From the NCBI GenBank assembly GCA_016707605.1, contig JADJHJ010000007.1, forward strand, positions 18,968 to 82,967: a DNA stretch of 64,000 bases. The letters are read 5' to 3'. The notes below the pieces were generated by a model that ran no database searches, had not been told where the DNA came from, and was given only the letters and a program-made list of their open reading frames with translations. Below, piece by piece: positions 26,745-36,176 of the stretch (the first letter of the stretch is position 1; each line of letters begins with the position of its first letter). The stretch comes from Candidatus Promineofilum glycogenicum (GTDB lineage Bacteria; Chloroflexota; Anaerolineae; Promineifilales; Promineifilaceae). The position numbers and the translations under genes were made by a program.

Positions 26745-29180
26745 ATGAGTCATCGCCGCCAGGACGCGGGTGGGCAACCCGTGCTACAACGCCAAGAGCC
26801 GGGAAAAGAGGCGGGTTGGCAACCCGCCCTACTGTTGCTGCTGATCCTGCCGGTGGCCTACGGGCTGACGCTGGCGCGGTCGGTCGTCTTCGGCGACCCG
26901 ACGGAGTACACCTTCGTCGCCCACGTGCTGGGCATCGCCCACCCGCCGGGCTACGCCTTCTACACCCTGCTGGGCAAGCTGTTCCAGACGCTCGTGCCGC
27001 TGGGCGCGGTGGCGGCGCGGATGCACCTGCTGTCGGCCGTGGTGGCCACGGTCGCGGCGCTGTTCGTCTACGGCACGGTGCGCGGCGCGGCGCGGCTGCT
27101 CTTTGCCACGGCCCGCCCGCCGTTTGACGTGGCCGCGGTCGCCGCCGTCTTCGCCGCGCTGACCTTCGGCCTGGCCGCCGACGTCTGGCAGCACGCCATT
27201 CACGCCAACCCCCACATCGTCACCGCCGCCTTCCTGGCCGCCAACCTCTGCCTGCTGACGCGCTGGGCCGCGGGCGGGGGCAGCGACCGGCGCTGGCTGT
27301 TCGCCTTCTCCCTCTCGGCCGGGCTGGGCGTCACCCACCACCCGCTGACGGTCATCTCCTTCCCGGCCTACGCGGTGTTCATCCTGCTCGTCCGGCCGGG
27401 CCTCTGGCGCGATTGGCGGGCGGTGCTGGGCATGGTCGCCTGCGCCGCCCTCGGCCTGCTCGTCTGGCTCTACTTCCCCCTGCGCAGCGCCATGTCGCCC
27501 CCCTTCGGCCCGGCGACGATGACCACCCTGGGCGGCTTCCTCGACCACGTGCTGGCCCGCGGCCTCAGCGAGAGCCTGCCCTACTTCGGCCTGGCCGACG
27601 CCCCGGCGCGGGCGGTCGTCTTCGGCTCGCTGCTGCGGCTGCAATTCGCCCTGCCGGTGCTCTTCCTGGCCGTGTTGGGGCTGGCCTGGCCGCTGCTGGC
27701 GCGGCGGCTAGGGCCGGCCGATAGCGCGGCCGTCCCGCCGTGGAAGCTGAGCGTCCTCTACGCCCTGGCCTTCGCCGCCAACTACGCCTTCGTCATGAGC
27801 CTGCGGGCGCAGGACATCATGGCCTACCTGCTGGGGCTGCTGGTCATCGTCAGTGTGCTGGCCGGCGTCGGCCTCTACGGGCTGCTGGCGCTGACGGCGG
27901 CGCGCTGGCGTTTGGCCCGCCTCCCGCTGGCGCTGCTGGCGGCGGCGCTGTTCCTGTTGGGGCCGGGGCTGCAACTGGCCCGCAACGCGCCGGCCATCTC
28001 CCTGCGCCACGAGACGGCCGCCGCCGACTATGCGAATGTTGTCTTCGACCGCTTCACCGGCACGGCCGAGGGAGCCACCCTGCTCAACGACTGGGAGCAC
28101 ATGACCCCCCTATGGTACGCCCAGTTCGTCGAGCAGCGCTGGCCCGACGCGGCCGACGTGCGCCCCGTCCTCGTGTCCACCGCCCGGCCGTGGCTGGCGA
28201 GCGTCTTCGACACCCTGCCCGGCGGCCCGGTCTACCTGAGCAACTACCGGCGCGAGATCGTCGACGCCGGCTTCCGCCTGCGGCCGGATGGGCCGTTCTA
28301 CCGCGTCGTGGAGCCAGGCGAGATGAGCCTGCCGCCCGACCTGACGCCGCTCGCCGGCGCGGGCGGCGCGGCCGAACTGATGGCTTACGACCTGCCGCAG
28401 CGCGACGTGACCGCCGGCGACTTCGTGCCCCTGACGCTGGCCCTACGCGCGCCGGCGGCCACGACCGACTACGTCGCGCCCGTCGTTCGCGTGGGTGAAC
28501 TGACCTTCCCGTTCACCACCGACAGCCATCTGATCTCACCCCAATGGCTGCCCGGCGAGGTCATCGTCGAGCGCTTCGACTTCGCCCTGCCCCACGACCT
28601 GCCCGGCGGCGTCTATCCGGTCGCTGTGGCCCTGAGAAACCTGAGTACCGACACCACCGGGCCGGAAGTCGCTCTGGGCGAACTGACCGTGACCGGGCAA
28701 GAGGCTCCGCTCGACTACAGCCGCCTGCTGGCCAACTTCCGGCAGCGGGTGGGGCTGGCGGCGGCCACGGCGCGCGTCGGCGGGCAGCGGCGCAGCGCCG
28801 TCTGGACGGAGCCGCTGCCGGCGCGGCCGGGCGACACGGTACACTTGCGGCTGCACTGGCAGAGCCTGGCCCCGGCCGAGGAGAGCTACACCGTCTTCGT
28901 CCACCTGATCGACGCCGCCAACCGGCCGCTGGTGGCTCTGGACTACACGCCGCTGGGCGGCTCGGCCCCGACGCACCTGTGGATTCCCAAGTGGCTGCCC
29001 GGCCAACGGCTGACCGACCCCTACCGGCTGGTCTTGCCGGACAATCTGCCGCCGGGGGAGTACTATATCGAGGTGGGGCTATACGAGATGGTCGGCCAGC
29101 GCCGCCTGCACATGGCCGACGCCGCCGGCAACCTCATCGGCGACCGGCTCATCCTTGGGCCGGTGCAGGTTTTGGAATGA
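26745..29180 (+). CDS. DUF2723 polytopic membrane protein (PMT-like glycosyltransferase)
   Basis: The start at MSHRRQDAGG lies 7 bases after the subtilase stop, giving 811 residues. The N-terminal half has about ten hydrophobic spans. The first loop reads GDPTEYTFVAHVLGIAHPPGYAFYT, typical of DUF2723, which is distantly related to protein O-mannosyltransferases. The acidic first loop would be the catalytic site facing outside. The C-terminal 300 residues form an outer beta-rich region. The first 30 codons contain two copies of a GGGTTGGCAACCC-like motif (translated GGQPVLQ and GWQPALL), so a repeat has been absorbed into the coding sequence. Confidence 0.85.
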   Translation: MSHRRQDAGGQPVLQRQEPGKEAGWQPALLLLLILPVAYGLTLARSVVFGDPTEYTFVAHVLGIAHPPGYAFYTLLGKLFQTLVPLGAVAARMHLLSAVVATVAALFVYGTVRGAARLLFATARPPFDVAAVAAVFAALTFGLAADVWQHAIHANPHIVTAAFLAANLCLLTRWAAGGGSDRRWLFAFSLSAGLGVTHHPLTVISFPAYAVFILLVRPGLWRDWRAVLGMVACAALGLLVWLYFPLRSAMSPPFGPATMTTLGGFLDHVLARGLSESLPYFGLADAPARAVVFGSLLRLQFALPVLFLAVLGLAWPLLARRLGPADSAAVPPWKLSVLYALAFAANYAFVMSLRAQDIMAYLLGLLVIVSVLAGVGLYGLLALTAARWRLARLPLALLAAALFLLGPGLQLARNAPAISLRHETAAADYANVVFDRFTGTAEGATLLNDWEHMTPLWYAQFVEQRWPDAADVRPVLVSTARPWLASVFDTLPGGPVYLSNYRREIVDAGFRLRPDGPFYRVVEPGEMSLPPDLTPLAGAGGAAELMAYDLPQRDVTAGDFVPLTLALRAPAATTDYVAPVVRVGELTFPFTTDSHLISPQWLPGEVIVERFDFALPHDLPGGVYPVAVALRNLSTDTTGPEVALGELTVTGQEAPLDYSRLLANFRQRVGLAAATARVGGQRRSAVWTEPLPARPGDTVHLRLHWQSLAPAEESYTVFVHLIDAANRPLVALDYTPLGGSAPTHLWIPKWLPGQRLTDPYRLVLPDNLPPGEYYIEVGLYEMVGQRRLHMADAAGNLIGDRLILGPVQVLE

Positions 29181-29188
29181 GTTGAGGA

Positions 29189-29276
29189 GCTCACGCAAAG
29201 GCGCTAAGCGGCAAAGGCGCAAAGAAGAAAAGAGATTCTTCTTTGCGTCTTTGCTGCTTTGCGCCTTTGCGTGAGC
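29189..29276. repeat. Long inverted repeat of the GCTCACGCAAAG family
   Basis: Ends GCTCACGCAAAGGCGC and GCGCCTTTGCGTGAGC are reverse complements around an A/T-richer centre. It lies between the DUF2723 stop and the next gene and could form a strong hairpin. Confidence 0.88.
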
Positions 29277-29296
29277 CGTTCCTCCAGGAGCAAAGC

Positions 29297-30274
29297 ATGT
29301 CAAATTGGAGCAAACGCACGAGATTGGAAGCGGCGCTGGCCGGGGAGGCGGTGGATCGGCTGCCGGTGGCCCTGTGGCGGCACTGGCCGGGCGACGACCA
29401 GGACGCCGCTGCCCTGGCCGCCGCCCACCTGAAGTGGCAGGCCGACTACGACTGGGACCTGCTCAAGGTCGGCCCGGCCAGCAGCTACTCCGTCGTCGAT
29501 TGGGGCGTGGAAGACCGCTGGGAGGGCCACATCGAGGGCACGCGCACGACGACGCGCTACCCGGTGGCCCAGCCGGCCGACTGGGAGGCGCTGCGGCCGA
29601 CCGACCCCGGCCGCGGCGCGCTGGCGACGCAGATCGAGGCGCTGCGCCTCGTCGGCGAAGCACTGCATGACGAAGTGCCGTTCATCGCCACCGTCTTCTC
29701 CCCCCTGTCGATGGCCAAGCACCTGGCCGGCAACGCCCTGGCCCTCAGCCATATGCGCGAAGCGCCCGACGCCTTCCATCGCGGTCTGGAGACGCTAACC
29801 GAGAGCATCATCGCCTTCATCGACGCCGCGCGAGCCACGGGCATCGCCGGCATCTACTACGCCGTGCAGCACGCCGCCTATCCGCTGCTGAGCCGGGCCG
29901 AGTTCGAGACGTTCGGCCGCCCCTACGACCGGCGCGTGTTGGCCAGCGCGGCCGACCTGTGGTGCAACATGGTTCACCTGCACGGTTCGCGGGTGATGTT
30001 CGATCTCGTCGCCGACTACCCCGCGCCGCTGCTCAACTGGCACGACCGTGACACGGGCATCAGCCTGCGCGACGGGCTGGCGACCTTCCCCGGCGCGGCC
30101 AGCGGCGGCGTGTCGCAGTGGACGATCCACCGCGAGGGGCCGGCCGACCTGCTGGCCGAAGTGGCCGACGCGCGGGCGCAGACCGATGGCCGGCGGTTGG
30201 TGCTGGGCACGGGCTGTGTCATCATGACCACCACGCCGTTGCGCAACATCCGCGCCTTTCGGGAAGCGGCCTAA
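29297..30274 (+). CDS. Uroporphyrinogen decarboxylase family protein
   Basis: A 325-residue protein starting at MSNWSKRTRLEAALAG with an AGGAG ribosome site 7 bases upstream. The pattern is that of the URO-D superfamily: PVALWRHWPGDD near the N-terminus, LLKVGPASSYSV, then HLHGSRVMFDLVADYPAP and the C-terminal LGTGCVIMTTTPLRNIRAF. Family members include HemE and methyltransferases acting on corrinoid or small thiol substrates. No other haem gene is nearby, so a housekeeping HemE role is not supported and the substrate is unknown. It is flanked on both sides by large palindromes. Confidence 0.85.
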   Translation: MSNWSKRTRLEAALAGEAVDRLPVALWRHWPGDDQDAAALAAAHLKWQADYDWDLLKVGPASSYSVVDWGVEDRWEGHIEGTRTTTRYPVAQPADWEALRPTDPGRGALATQIEALRLVGEALHDEVPFIATVFSPLSMAKHLAGNALALSHMREAPDAFHRGLETLTESIIAFIDAARATGIAGIYYAVQHAAYPLLSRAEFETFGRPYDRRVLASAADLWCNMVHLHGSRVMFDLVADYPAPLLNWHDRDTGISLRDGLATFPGAASGGVSQWTIHREGPADLLAEVADARAQTDGRRLVLGTGCVIMTTTPLRNIRAFREAA

Positions 30275-30368
30275 AAAATCTCACGCAAAGACGCAAAGGA
30301 CGCCAAGAGCGCAAAAAGACGATTCTTCTTTCGAGCTTGGCGTTCTTTGCGTCTTTGCGTGAGATTTT
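30275..30368. repeat. Long inverted repeat between convergent genes
   Basis: The arms AAAATCTCACGCAAAGACGC and its reverse complement flank an imperfect centre. It separates the URO-D gene from the convergent queG, ending within a few bases of both stops. It may act as a bidirectional transcription barrier. Confidence 0.88.
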
Positions 30369-30369
30369 C

Positions 30370-31710
30370 TTACTCTCCGACAAGCTCGCGGCGGACGGCG
30401 GGATCGGTTTCGGTGGCCTGCACGGCGGCGAGGGCGGCGTGGGCCGTTGCCCCCCCGATGCGCCGCAGCGCCCAGGCGGCGTGGCCGCGGACAATGGGCG
30501 CGGCGTCGGCCAGCAGGAGGCACTAGGGCGGGCACGGCCGCCGCGCTGCCCCAGTTGCCCGCGGCCACGCAGGCGTTGCGCACCAGCCGCGCCCGGCCGA
30601 TGCGCCGCACCGGGCTGCCGGCGAAGCGGCGGGCAAAGCTCTCCTCGTCCAGGGCCAGCAGGTCGAGCAAAGGCGGCGCGGCCGTGTCCCAGGTGTCGGG
30701 CCGGAAGGCGGCCTCGGCCGTCGGCGCGGCGAAGCGGTTGAACGGGCACACGTCCTGGCACACGTCACAGCCATAGACCCAGTTGCCCATCAGGGGTCGC
30801 AGTTCGGCCGGAATCCAGCCCTTGAGTTCGATGGTCAGGTAGGAGACACAGCGCCGGGCGTCGAGGACGTAAGGCGCGGGGAAGGCCGCGGTGGGGCAGG
30901 CGTCCAGACAACGCCGGCAGCGGCCACAGGACGGCCCCCTCGCCCCCTGGGAGAGGGTTGGGGAGAGGGCAGCCTCCCTCTCCCCCTGGGAGAGGGTTGG
31001 GGAGAGGGCAGCCCCCCTCTCCCCCTGGGAGAGGGTTAGGGAGAGGGCGCTGGATAGAGGCGCGTCATAATCGAGTGGCAACGTCGTCAGCAACACCCCC
31101 AGGAAAAACCACGAGCCGTAGCGCGGGTCGATGAGCAGGGTGTTCTTGCCGGTGAAGCCCAGCCCGGCCGTCTCGCCGTGGTCGCGCTCCAGCAGCGCGC
31201 CGGTGTCAACGTAGACGCGCGTCCGTACTGTCTGGCCCTCTCCCCAACCCTCTCCCGAAGGGCGAGGGGTGAAGCGCCCGCTCCCCTGCCCTCTCCCAAG
31301 GGGCGAGGGGGTGAAGCGCCTGCTCCCCAGCTCTCCGTCGCCAACCACTCCCCCAACGCCTCCAACCGCGGCGTCATCACCTCATGGTAGTCCGCGCCCC
31401 AGGCGTAGTTGGAGAAGCGGCCGCGCGCCGGATCGGCGGCGATGTGGGGCGGCAGCGGCGCGGTGGCGTAGTCGAGGCCAACGACGACCAGCGACCGCGC
31501 GCCGGGCAGGACGACGTCGAGGTCGCGGCGGCGGGCCACGCGGTCGGGGCGTGCCATATAGCCCATCTCGCCGTGGCGGCCGGCGGCGATCCACGCCAGG
31601 TAGGCGTCGAGGCGGCGGGCCGGCGCGGCGGGAATGACGCCGACGCGGTTAAAGCCTAGGCCCACGGCGCGGGCTTTCAGTTCGGCGGTCAGGGCAGCCA
31701 GGGTGGTCAT
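30370..31710 (-). CDS. queG: Epoxyqueuosine reductase, invaded by repeats and frameshifted
   Basis: The N-terminal part (GLGFNRVGVIPAAPARRLDAY, YAWGADYHEVMTPRLEALGEWL) and the middle part in another frame (VDTGALLERDHGETAGLGF, GKNTLLIDPRYGSWFFLG) match QueG. So do CGRCRRCLDACPT and YGCDVCQDVCPFNR, the two 4Fe-4S motifs. QueG reduces epoxyqueuosine to queuosine in tRNA using cobalamin. Two copies of the GGGAGAGGG repeat interrupt it: at 31228-31335, where the frame changes, and at 30934-31066, where three tandem units are read in frame as LSLTLSQGERGAALSPTLSQ-like peptide. A further shift near 30525 restores the C-terminal HEAT-like helices, ending at TAA 30370-30372. Function is uncertain until the indels are verified. 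Confidence 0.8.
30934..31066. repeat. Tandem GGGAGAGGG repeats inside queG
   Basis: Three units of about 38 bases, each built on CCTCTCCCCCTGGGAGAGGG followed by TTGGGGAGAGGGCAGCC-like sequence. They lie in frame within the queG coding sequence, just before the first iron-sulphur motif. The same unit is found between genes elsewhere in the window. Confidence 0.85.
31228..31335. repeat. GGGAGAGGG-type repeats inside queG (second site)
   Basis: Two or three degenerate units (CCCTCTCCCGAAGGGCGAGG and CTCTCCCAAGGGGCGAGG) sit where normal QueG passes from its N-terminal domain to the RVYVDT strand. The reading frame changes across this segment. Confidence 0.8.
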
Positions 31711-31741
31711 GCGCGTCCAATCTTAGCACGTCGGCCCACGA

Positions 31742-31772
31742 TTGACGTTTTGTCCTCATCCTATGGTATAAT
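31742..31772 (+). promoter_or_regulatory. Promoter of the partner-switching operon
   Basis: TTGACG (31742-31747) and TATAAT (31767-31772) are separated by 19 bases. The -10 box is preceded by TGG, so an extended -10 could compensate for the long spacer. It lies 83 bases before the first STAS gene and in the divergent gap with queG. Confidence 0.7.
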
Positions 31773-31806
31773 CCGCCTGCTTCATCAAGGAAGGCGATGA
31801 TCGTAG

Positions 31807-31827
31807 AGACGTTCCGGTGGAACGTCT
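31807..31827 (+). promoter_or_regulatory. Perfect 9-bp hairpin in the operon leader
   Basis: AGACGTTCC and GGAACGTCT pair around a GGT loop, between the promoter and the ribosome site of the STAS gene. A short T run follows (CTTTAATT). It may be an attenuator-like structure or another member of the dispersed repeats. Confidence 0.6.
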
Positions 31828-31854
31828 TTAATTGACAGCAGGAGGCATTTGAAA

Positions 31855-32199
31855 ATGGCTGAATCGTTGATTGATATTCAGGTGGAGGATTTGAAGCGAG
31901 TCGAGTTGGTGCGCGTCAGTGGCCGCATCGACAGCAGCAACGCCGCCGAGTTCGACCGCGTCCTGAAGGAAGTGGCCGGGCGCAAGCACAACGTCGTCCT
32001 CGAACTGAGCGGCGTGGAGTACATGAGCAGCGCCGGCTTGCGCGCTATCGTCGCCCTGTGGCGCGAGTGCCAGAAGCGCCGCGGCGACGTGCTGCTGGCC
32101 AACCCGTCGGAGCGCGTCACCGAAGTACTGACCCTGGCCGGCCTCAACACTGTCTTCAAGGTGTTCGATACCGAGACGGCCGCCGTCGGCAACTTCTAA
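31855..32199 (+). CDS. STAS-domain anti-sigma factor antagonist
   Basis: A 114-residue single STAS domain starting at MAESLIDIQ, with GGAGG placed 9 bases before the ATG. The core VVLELSGVEYMSSAGLRAIV carries a Ser at the position phosphorylated in SpoIIAA/RsbV-type antagonists (the second Ser of MSSAGL aligns with that of DSTGL). It is predicted to bind the HATPase encoded next and to be released by phosphorylation. It is first gene of the STAS, HATPase, STAS, SpoIIE module. Confidence 0.92.
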   Translation: MAESLIDIQVEDLKRVELVRVSGRIDSSNAAEFDRVLKEVAGRKHNVVLELSGVEYMSSAGLRAIVALWRECQKRRGDVLLANPSERVTEVLTLAGLNTVFKVFDTETAAVGNF

Positions 32200-32252
32200 G
32201 CGGCTGTGTGACTGTTGAGCGGCTCATAGGCGGCGTTCCGTCGCCCGGCGCC

Positions 32253-32708
32253 ATGGCCCACGAACAAGTCCTGATCGTCCCCGGACGTTATAACGAGATC
32301 AAACGGATCTGCGAATTCGTCGCGGCTGGCGCGGCCGAGGCCGGCTTCGACGACGACACGATCTTCCATCTGGAGTTGTGCTGCGACGAGGCCTCGACCA
32401 ACATCATCGAACACGCCTATGGCCAGGAAGGGGCGGGCAACATCGTCATCAGCTATGCGATCGCTGAGGACGAATTCACCATCGTCCTGCGTGACAACGG
32501 CCAGGCGTTCGACCCGGCCAACGTCCCGCCGCCGCCGGCCATCAGCCGCGAGTCCATCCCGCTCGACGAGTTGGCTAACCAGATGCGGATCGGCGGGCTG
32601 GGGCTGCACTTCATCCGCAATCTGATGGACGAAGTCACCTACAGCAGCGACAACCGCCAGGGCAACCGGCTGGTCATGGTCAAGAAGCTACAGAAGGACG
32701 AGTCATGA
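32253..32708 (+). CDS. RsbW-like anti-sigma factor kinase (HATPase)
   Basis: A 151-residue GHKL ATPase: N-box LCCDEASTNIIEHAYG, G1 box LRDNGQAFDP and G2 box GGLGLHFIRNL. No HisKA domain is present, which fits serine kinases that phosphorylate STAS partners and sequester a sigma factor. The start at MAHEQVLIV is chosen because upstream in-frame sequence overlaps the previous gene out of frame. Its last codons overlap the next gene as ATGA. No sigma factor gene is in the window. Confidence 0.92.
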   Translation: MAHEQVLIVPGRYNEIKRICEFVAAGAAEAGFDDDTIFHLELCCDEASTNIIEHAYGQEGAGNIVISYAIAEDEFTIVLRDNGQAFDPANVPPPPAISRESIPLDELANQMRIGGLGLHFIRNLMDEVTYSSDNRQGNRLVMVKKLQKDES

Positions 32709-33061
32709 GTGTCTGGCAGGAGAAGCTCCCCCACAGCGAAACCTGGCTGATCGGCGTCAGCGGCCGGCTCGACCAGAGCTTGAATCCGAAACTGGAAGAG
32801 ACGCTCAACGATCTTCTGGAGAACGGCCACTACTCCCTCGTCGTCGATCTGACGCACGCCACTTACATCAACAGCGGCGGGCTGCGCTGCCTGGTCAGCG
32901 CCTGGCGGCGGGCCAAGGCCGGGCAGGGCACGCTGACCCTGTGCGGCCTCAACGCCCGCCTGCAAGAGATCTTCGCCATGGTTGGCTTCGACAAGGTCTT
33001 CGCCATCCAGGACGACTGCGCCGCGGCCCGCGGCCCGGCGCGCCGGGGAGCGCACTCCTGA
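32705..33061 (+). CDS. Second STAS-domain antagonist protein
   Basis: A 118-residue STAS domain overlapping the HATPase stop by four bases (ATGA). The core VVDLTHATYINSGGLRCLVSA keeps the phosphorylatable Ser (INSGGL). Two different STAS partners flanking one kinase suggest branched input or competition for it. The C-terminal residues (ARGPARRGAHS) are basic and low in complexity. Confidence 0.9.
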   Translation: MSVWQEKLPHSETWLIGVSGRLDQSLNPKLEETLNDLLENGHYSLVVDLTHATYINSGGLRCLVSAWRRAKAGQGTLTLCGLNARLQEIFAMVGFDKVFAIQDDCAAARGPARRGAHS

Positions 33062-33133
33062 GGCGGCCGGCGTCGCCCGCGCGGCGCGCAGCACCCCGAC
33101 CGTAGCGCCGCCGACGCCCGTTGGCTCCCGGCC

Positions 33134-36100
33134 ATGTTCTCCCTCGCCCAAATTCCGCCCGGCACGCTGGTTCTGCTCGTCGCGTCGGCCGTGCTGGCCT
33201 TTGTGGCCATCGTCCTGGCCGCCGTTTTCGCCCGCCGTCGCCGGTCGCGCCGCCGGCTGGTGCAGCGCGTGGCCGAACTGGAGGCGCTCAGCGCCGCCGG
33301 CCGGGCCATCGTCGCCGCCGAACTGGACGTGGACGCCCTGTGCAACCTGATCGCCGAGCAGGCCGGGCAGATCATCGACAACCGCACCTTCCAGGTCGGC
33401 CTGTTCGACGACGGCTTCTACGACATCCGCTACTGGACCATCGACGGCCGCCCCCAGCCCGTGCCGCAGTGCTTCGACCTGGAAGCGCCCCACGACCATG
33501 CCGCCTCGGCCGGCGGCCTGGTCGGCTGGGTGCGCGATTCGCAGCAGCCGTTGCTGGTGCGCGACTTCCAGCGCGAGATGGATCGCCTGCCGGCCCGCCC
33601 GGCTTATCACAGCGACGACCCGCCCCGCGCCGCCCTCTTCCTGCCCCTCGTCAGCGGCGGTCGCACCTTGGGCATCGTCGCCGCCCAGAGCACCCGCCCC
33701 GGCCACTTCAGCGACCAGGACTTGCGCCGGCTGACCATTCTGGCCAATCAGGCCGCCGCGGCCATCGCCAACGCCCGCCTCTTCGCTCAGGAGCGCACCC
33801 GCGCCGCCCATCTGGAACTGGTGACTCAGATCGCCCGCCAGGTGAACGCCGCCGAGGAACTGGACGATGTATTGCAGCAAACCGTTAATCTGACCTGTAG
33901 CACCTTCGGCTTCCACCCGGTCACCATCTTCGGCATTGACCCGCTGACGCGCGAAGTGGTCATCCAGGCCAGCAGCCTGGGCGAACTGGACGCCGCCCGC
34001 GCCAACGGCCTACCCGGGCGGTGCGCCTGCCGCCCGGCCAGGGCATCATCGGCACGGCCGCGGCCACGCGCCGCACGGTGGCCGTCAACAACACCCGCGA
34101 GGACGAGCGCTTCCTGGCCCACCTCGACGGCATCCCGGCCGAACTGAACCCCGACACCCAGGCCGAGATCGCCATCCCGCTGCTGGTCAACAACGAACTG
34201 CTGGGCGTCTTTGACGTGCAGAGCCAACAGGTGGGCGCGTTCGGGGCCACCGAGCAGGCCGTGCTGGAGACGCTGGCCGCCGAAGTCACCAGCGCCGTCT
34301 ACAAGACGCGCCAACTGGCCCGCGAGCAGGAACAGGCCTGGCTCAGCACCGCCCAACTTCAGGTGGCCGAGACCATCGGCCGCCACGACGAACGGGACGA
34401 GATGCTCAGCGCCGTGGCCCGCCTCGCCCCGCTGCTGGTCGGCGTCAACCTGTGCGCCTTTCTGCTGTGGAACGACGACGCCGAAGCCTACACCGGCGTG
34501 ACCCTCGTCGGCCGCGGCGGCCACGAAGACCCGGCCTTCGCCGACCTGCGCCTGGCCATCGGCGACTGGAGCGCGCTCGACGCCGTCCACGTCGGCCGCC
34601 AGTCTCTGACCACCGCCCACGCGCCCGACTGGCTGCGCGCGGCCAGGACCGCCGGCTGCGCCTGCCTGCGCCTCTATCCGCTGCTGGCCAGCCCGACGCG
34701 CATTCGCGGCGTCATGCTGGTCGACTTGGGCGACGCCGGGGACGGCTGTCTGGAGATGGACAACGGCATGGCCAACGGCCCAGGCTCCTTCGCCATCCGG
34801 CGCGAAGAACTGGTGCAGAACGTGGCCCGACAGACGGCGCAAGGCCTGGAGAGCGCTTACCTGCGCGCCGCACAGCAGGAAGAGGCCTGGGTCAACACCG
34901 CCCTGTTGCAAGTGGCCGAGGCGGTCAACAGCCTGACCGACCTGAACGAGATTCTCGACACCATCGTCCGCCTGGTGCCGCTGCTGGTCGGCGTCGATGC
35001 CGTCTTCATTCTGGTCTGGGACGAGGAGCGGCAGATCTTCCAGGCCGGGCCGAGCTATGGCGTCAGCACCATGGGCCGCGGCCTGGTCGAGACGCTGGAG
35101 ATCGACCGCGACGAGTTCCTGGCCATGTCGCCGCAACTGGCGCTGGACTTTAGCCTGCCGCGCCTGCCGGGCGCCGGCTACTACGCCATGCGCGTACCCG
35201 GCTGGCTGGAGACGGTGCTAAGCACGGGCACGGCCTACAACTTCCCGCTGGTGGCCCGCGGCCGGCTGGTCGGGGCCAAGATCGTCGGCCTGCGGCGCGA
35301 CCGGCTGGGCCAGACACCCTTCTCCAACCGGCGCATCAACATCCTCAACGGCATCGCCCAGCAGGCGGCCACGGCCGTGGTCAACAACCAGCTCTACAAG
35401 GAGTCGTCGGAGCGGGCGCGGATGCAGCAGGAGCTGGACGTGGCCCACACCATCCAGGCCAGCTTCCTGCCCGACGGCAGCCCCAGCATCCCCGGCTGCT
35501 CGGTGGCCACCTACTGGCAGGCGGCGCGCCAGGTCGGCGGCGACTTCTACGACTTCCTGCCGCTCGACGATGACAAGTGGGGCATCGCCATCGCCGACGT
35601 GGCCGACAAGGGCGTGCCGGCGGCGCTGTTCATGGCCCTCAGCCGCACCATCCTGCGCGCCGTGGCCTTCAGCCACAACGACCCGGCTTACGTCCTGGCG
35701 CGGGCCAACGAGATCATCGCCCGCGAGGCGCGCTCCGACCTGTTCGTGACCGTGTTCTATGGCGTCTGGGACCCGGCCACGGAGCGCTTCACCTACGCCA
35801 ATGCCGGGCACAACCCGCCGCTGCTGATGCAGCCCAACGGCAACTTCCAGCCCTTGCTTGGCCACGGCATGGCTCTGGGCATCCTGCCCGAAGTGCAGAT
35901 GAAGAGCCACTCCATCGCCCTGCGGCCGGGCGAAACGATTATCTTCTACACCGATGGCGTCACCGAGGCGCTCAACGAGGACTTCGACGAGTTCGGCCTG
36001 GAGCGGCTGCAAGTGGCGGCGCGCACGGCCGCCCGCCAGCCGGCCCCGGCCATCGTGCGCCAGATCACCGACAACATCCGCGACCACACCGGCCAAACGG

Positions 36101-36165
36101 CGCAGTTCGACGACATGACCCTCATCATCCTCAAGCGGCTGGGGGGCAAGGCGGGGGCGCATTAA
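33134..36165 (+). CDS. Membrane-anchored SpoIIE phosphatase with four GAF domains, one frameshift
   Basis: Residues 10-33 form an N-terminal membrane span. GAF domain 1 (about 52-200) and the start of GAF 2 are in the first frame, which ends at LDAARANGLPG. The second frame resumes at VRLPPGQGIIGTAAATRR near 34021, completing GAF 2. It then gives GAF 3 (LLVGVNLCAFLLWNDD), GAF 4 (LLVGVDAVFILVWDEE) and a SpoIIE/PP2C domain (RQVGGDFYDFLPL, IADVADKGVPAALFMAL, TYANAGHNPPLL, FYTDGVTEALNEDF). The frame change near 34015 is probably an indel in CCCGGGCGG. It should dephosphorylate the STAS proteins, with GAF ligands controlling the switch. The gene follows the second STAS gene by 72 bases. Confidence 0.88.
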
Positions 36166-36176
36166 ACGCGGTCGCT

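Noticed and set aside
29297..30274. hemE for haem synthesis
   Set aside because: The superfamily fits, but the catalytic N-terminal RQAGR-type motif of HemE is absent and no haem genes are nearby.
30934..31066. Possible CRISPR array from three regular units
   Set aside because: The units are directly adjacent without unique spacers, are read through by queG, and no cas gene is in the window.
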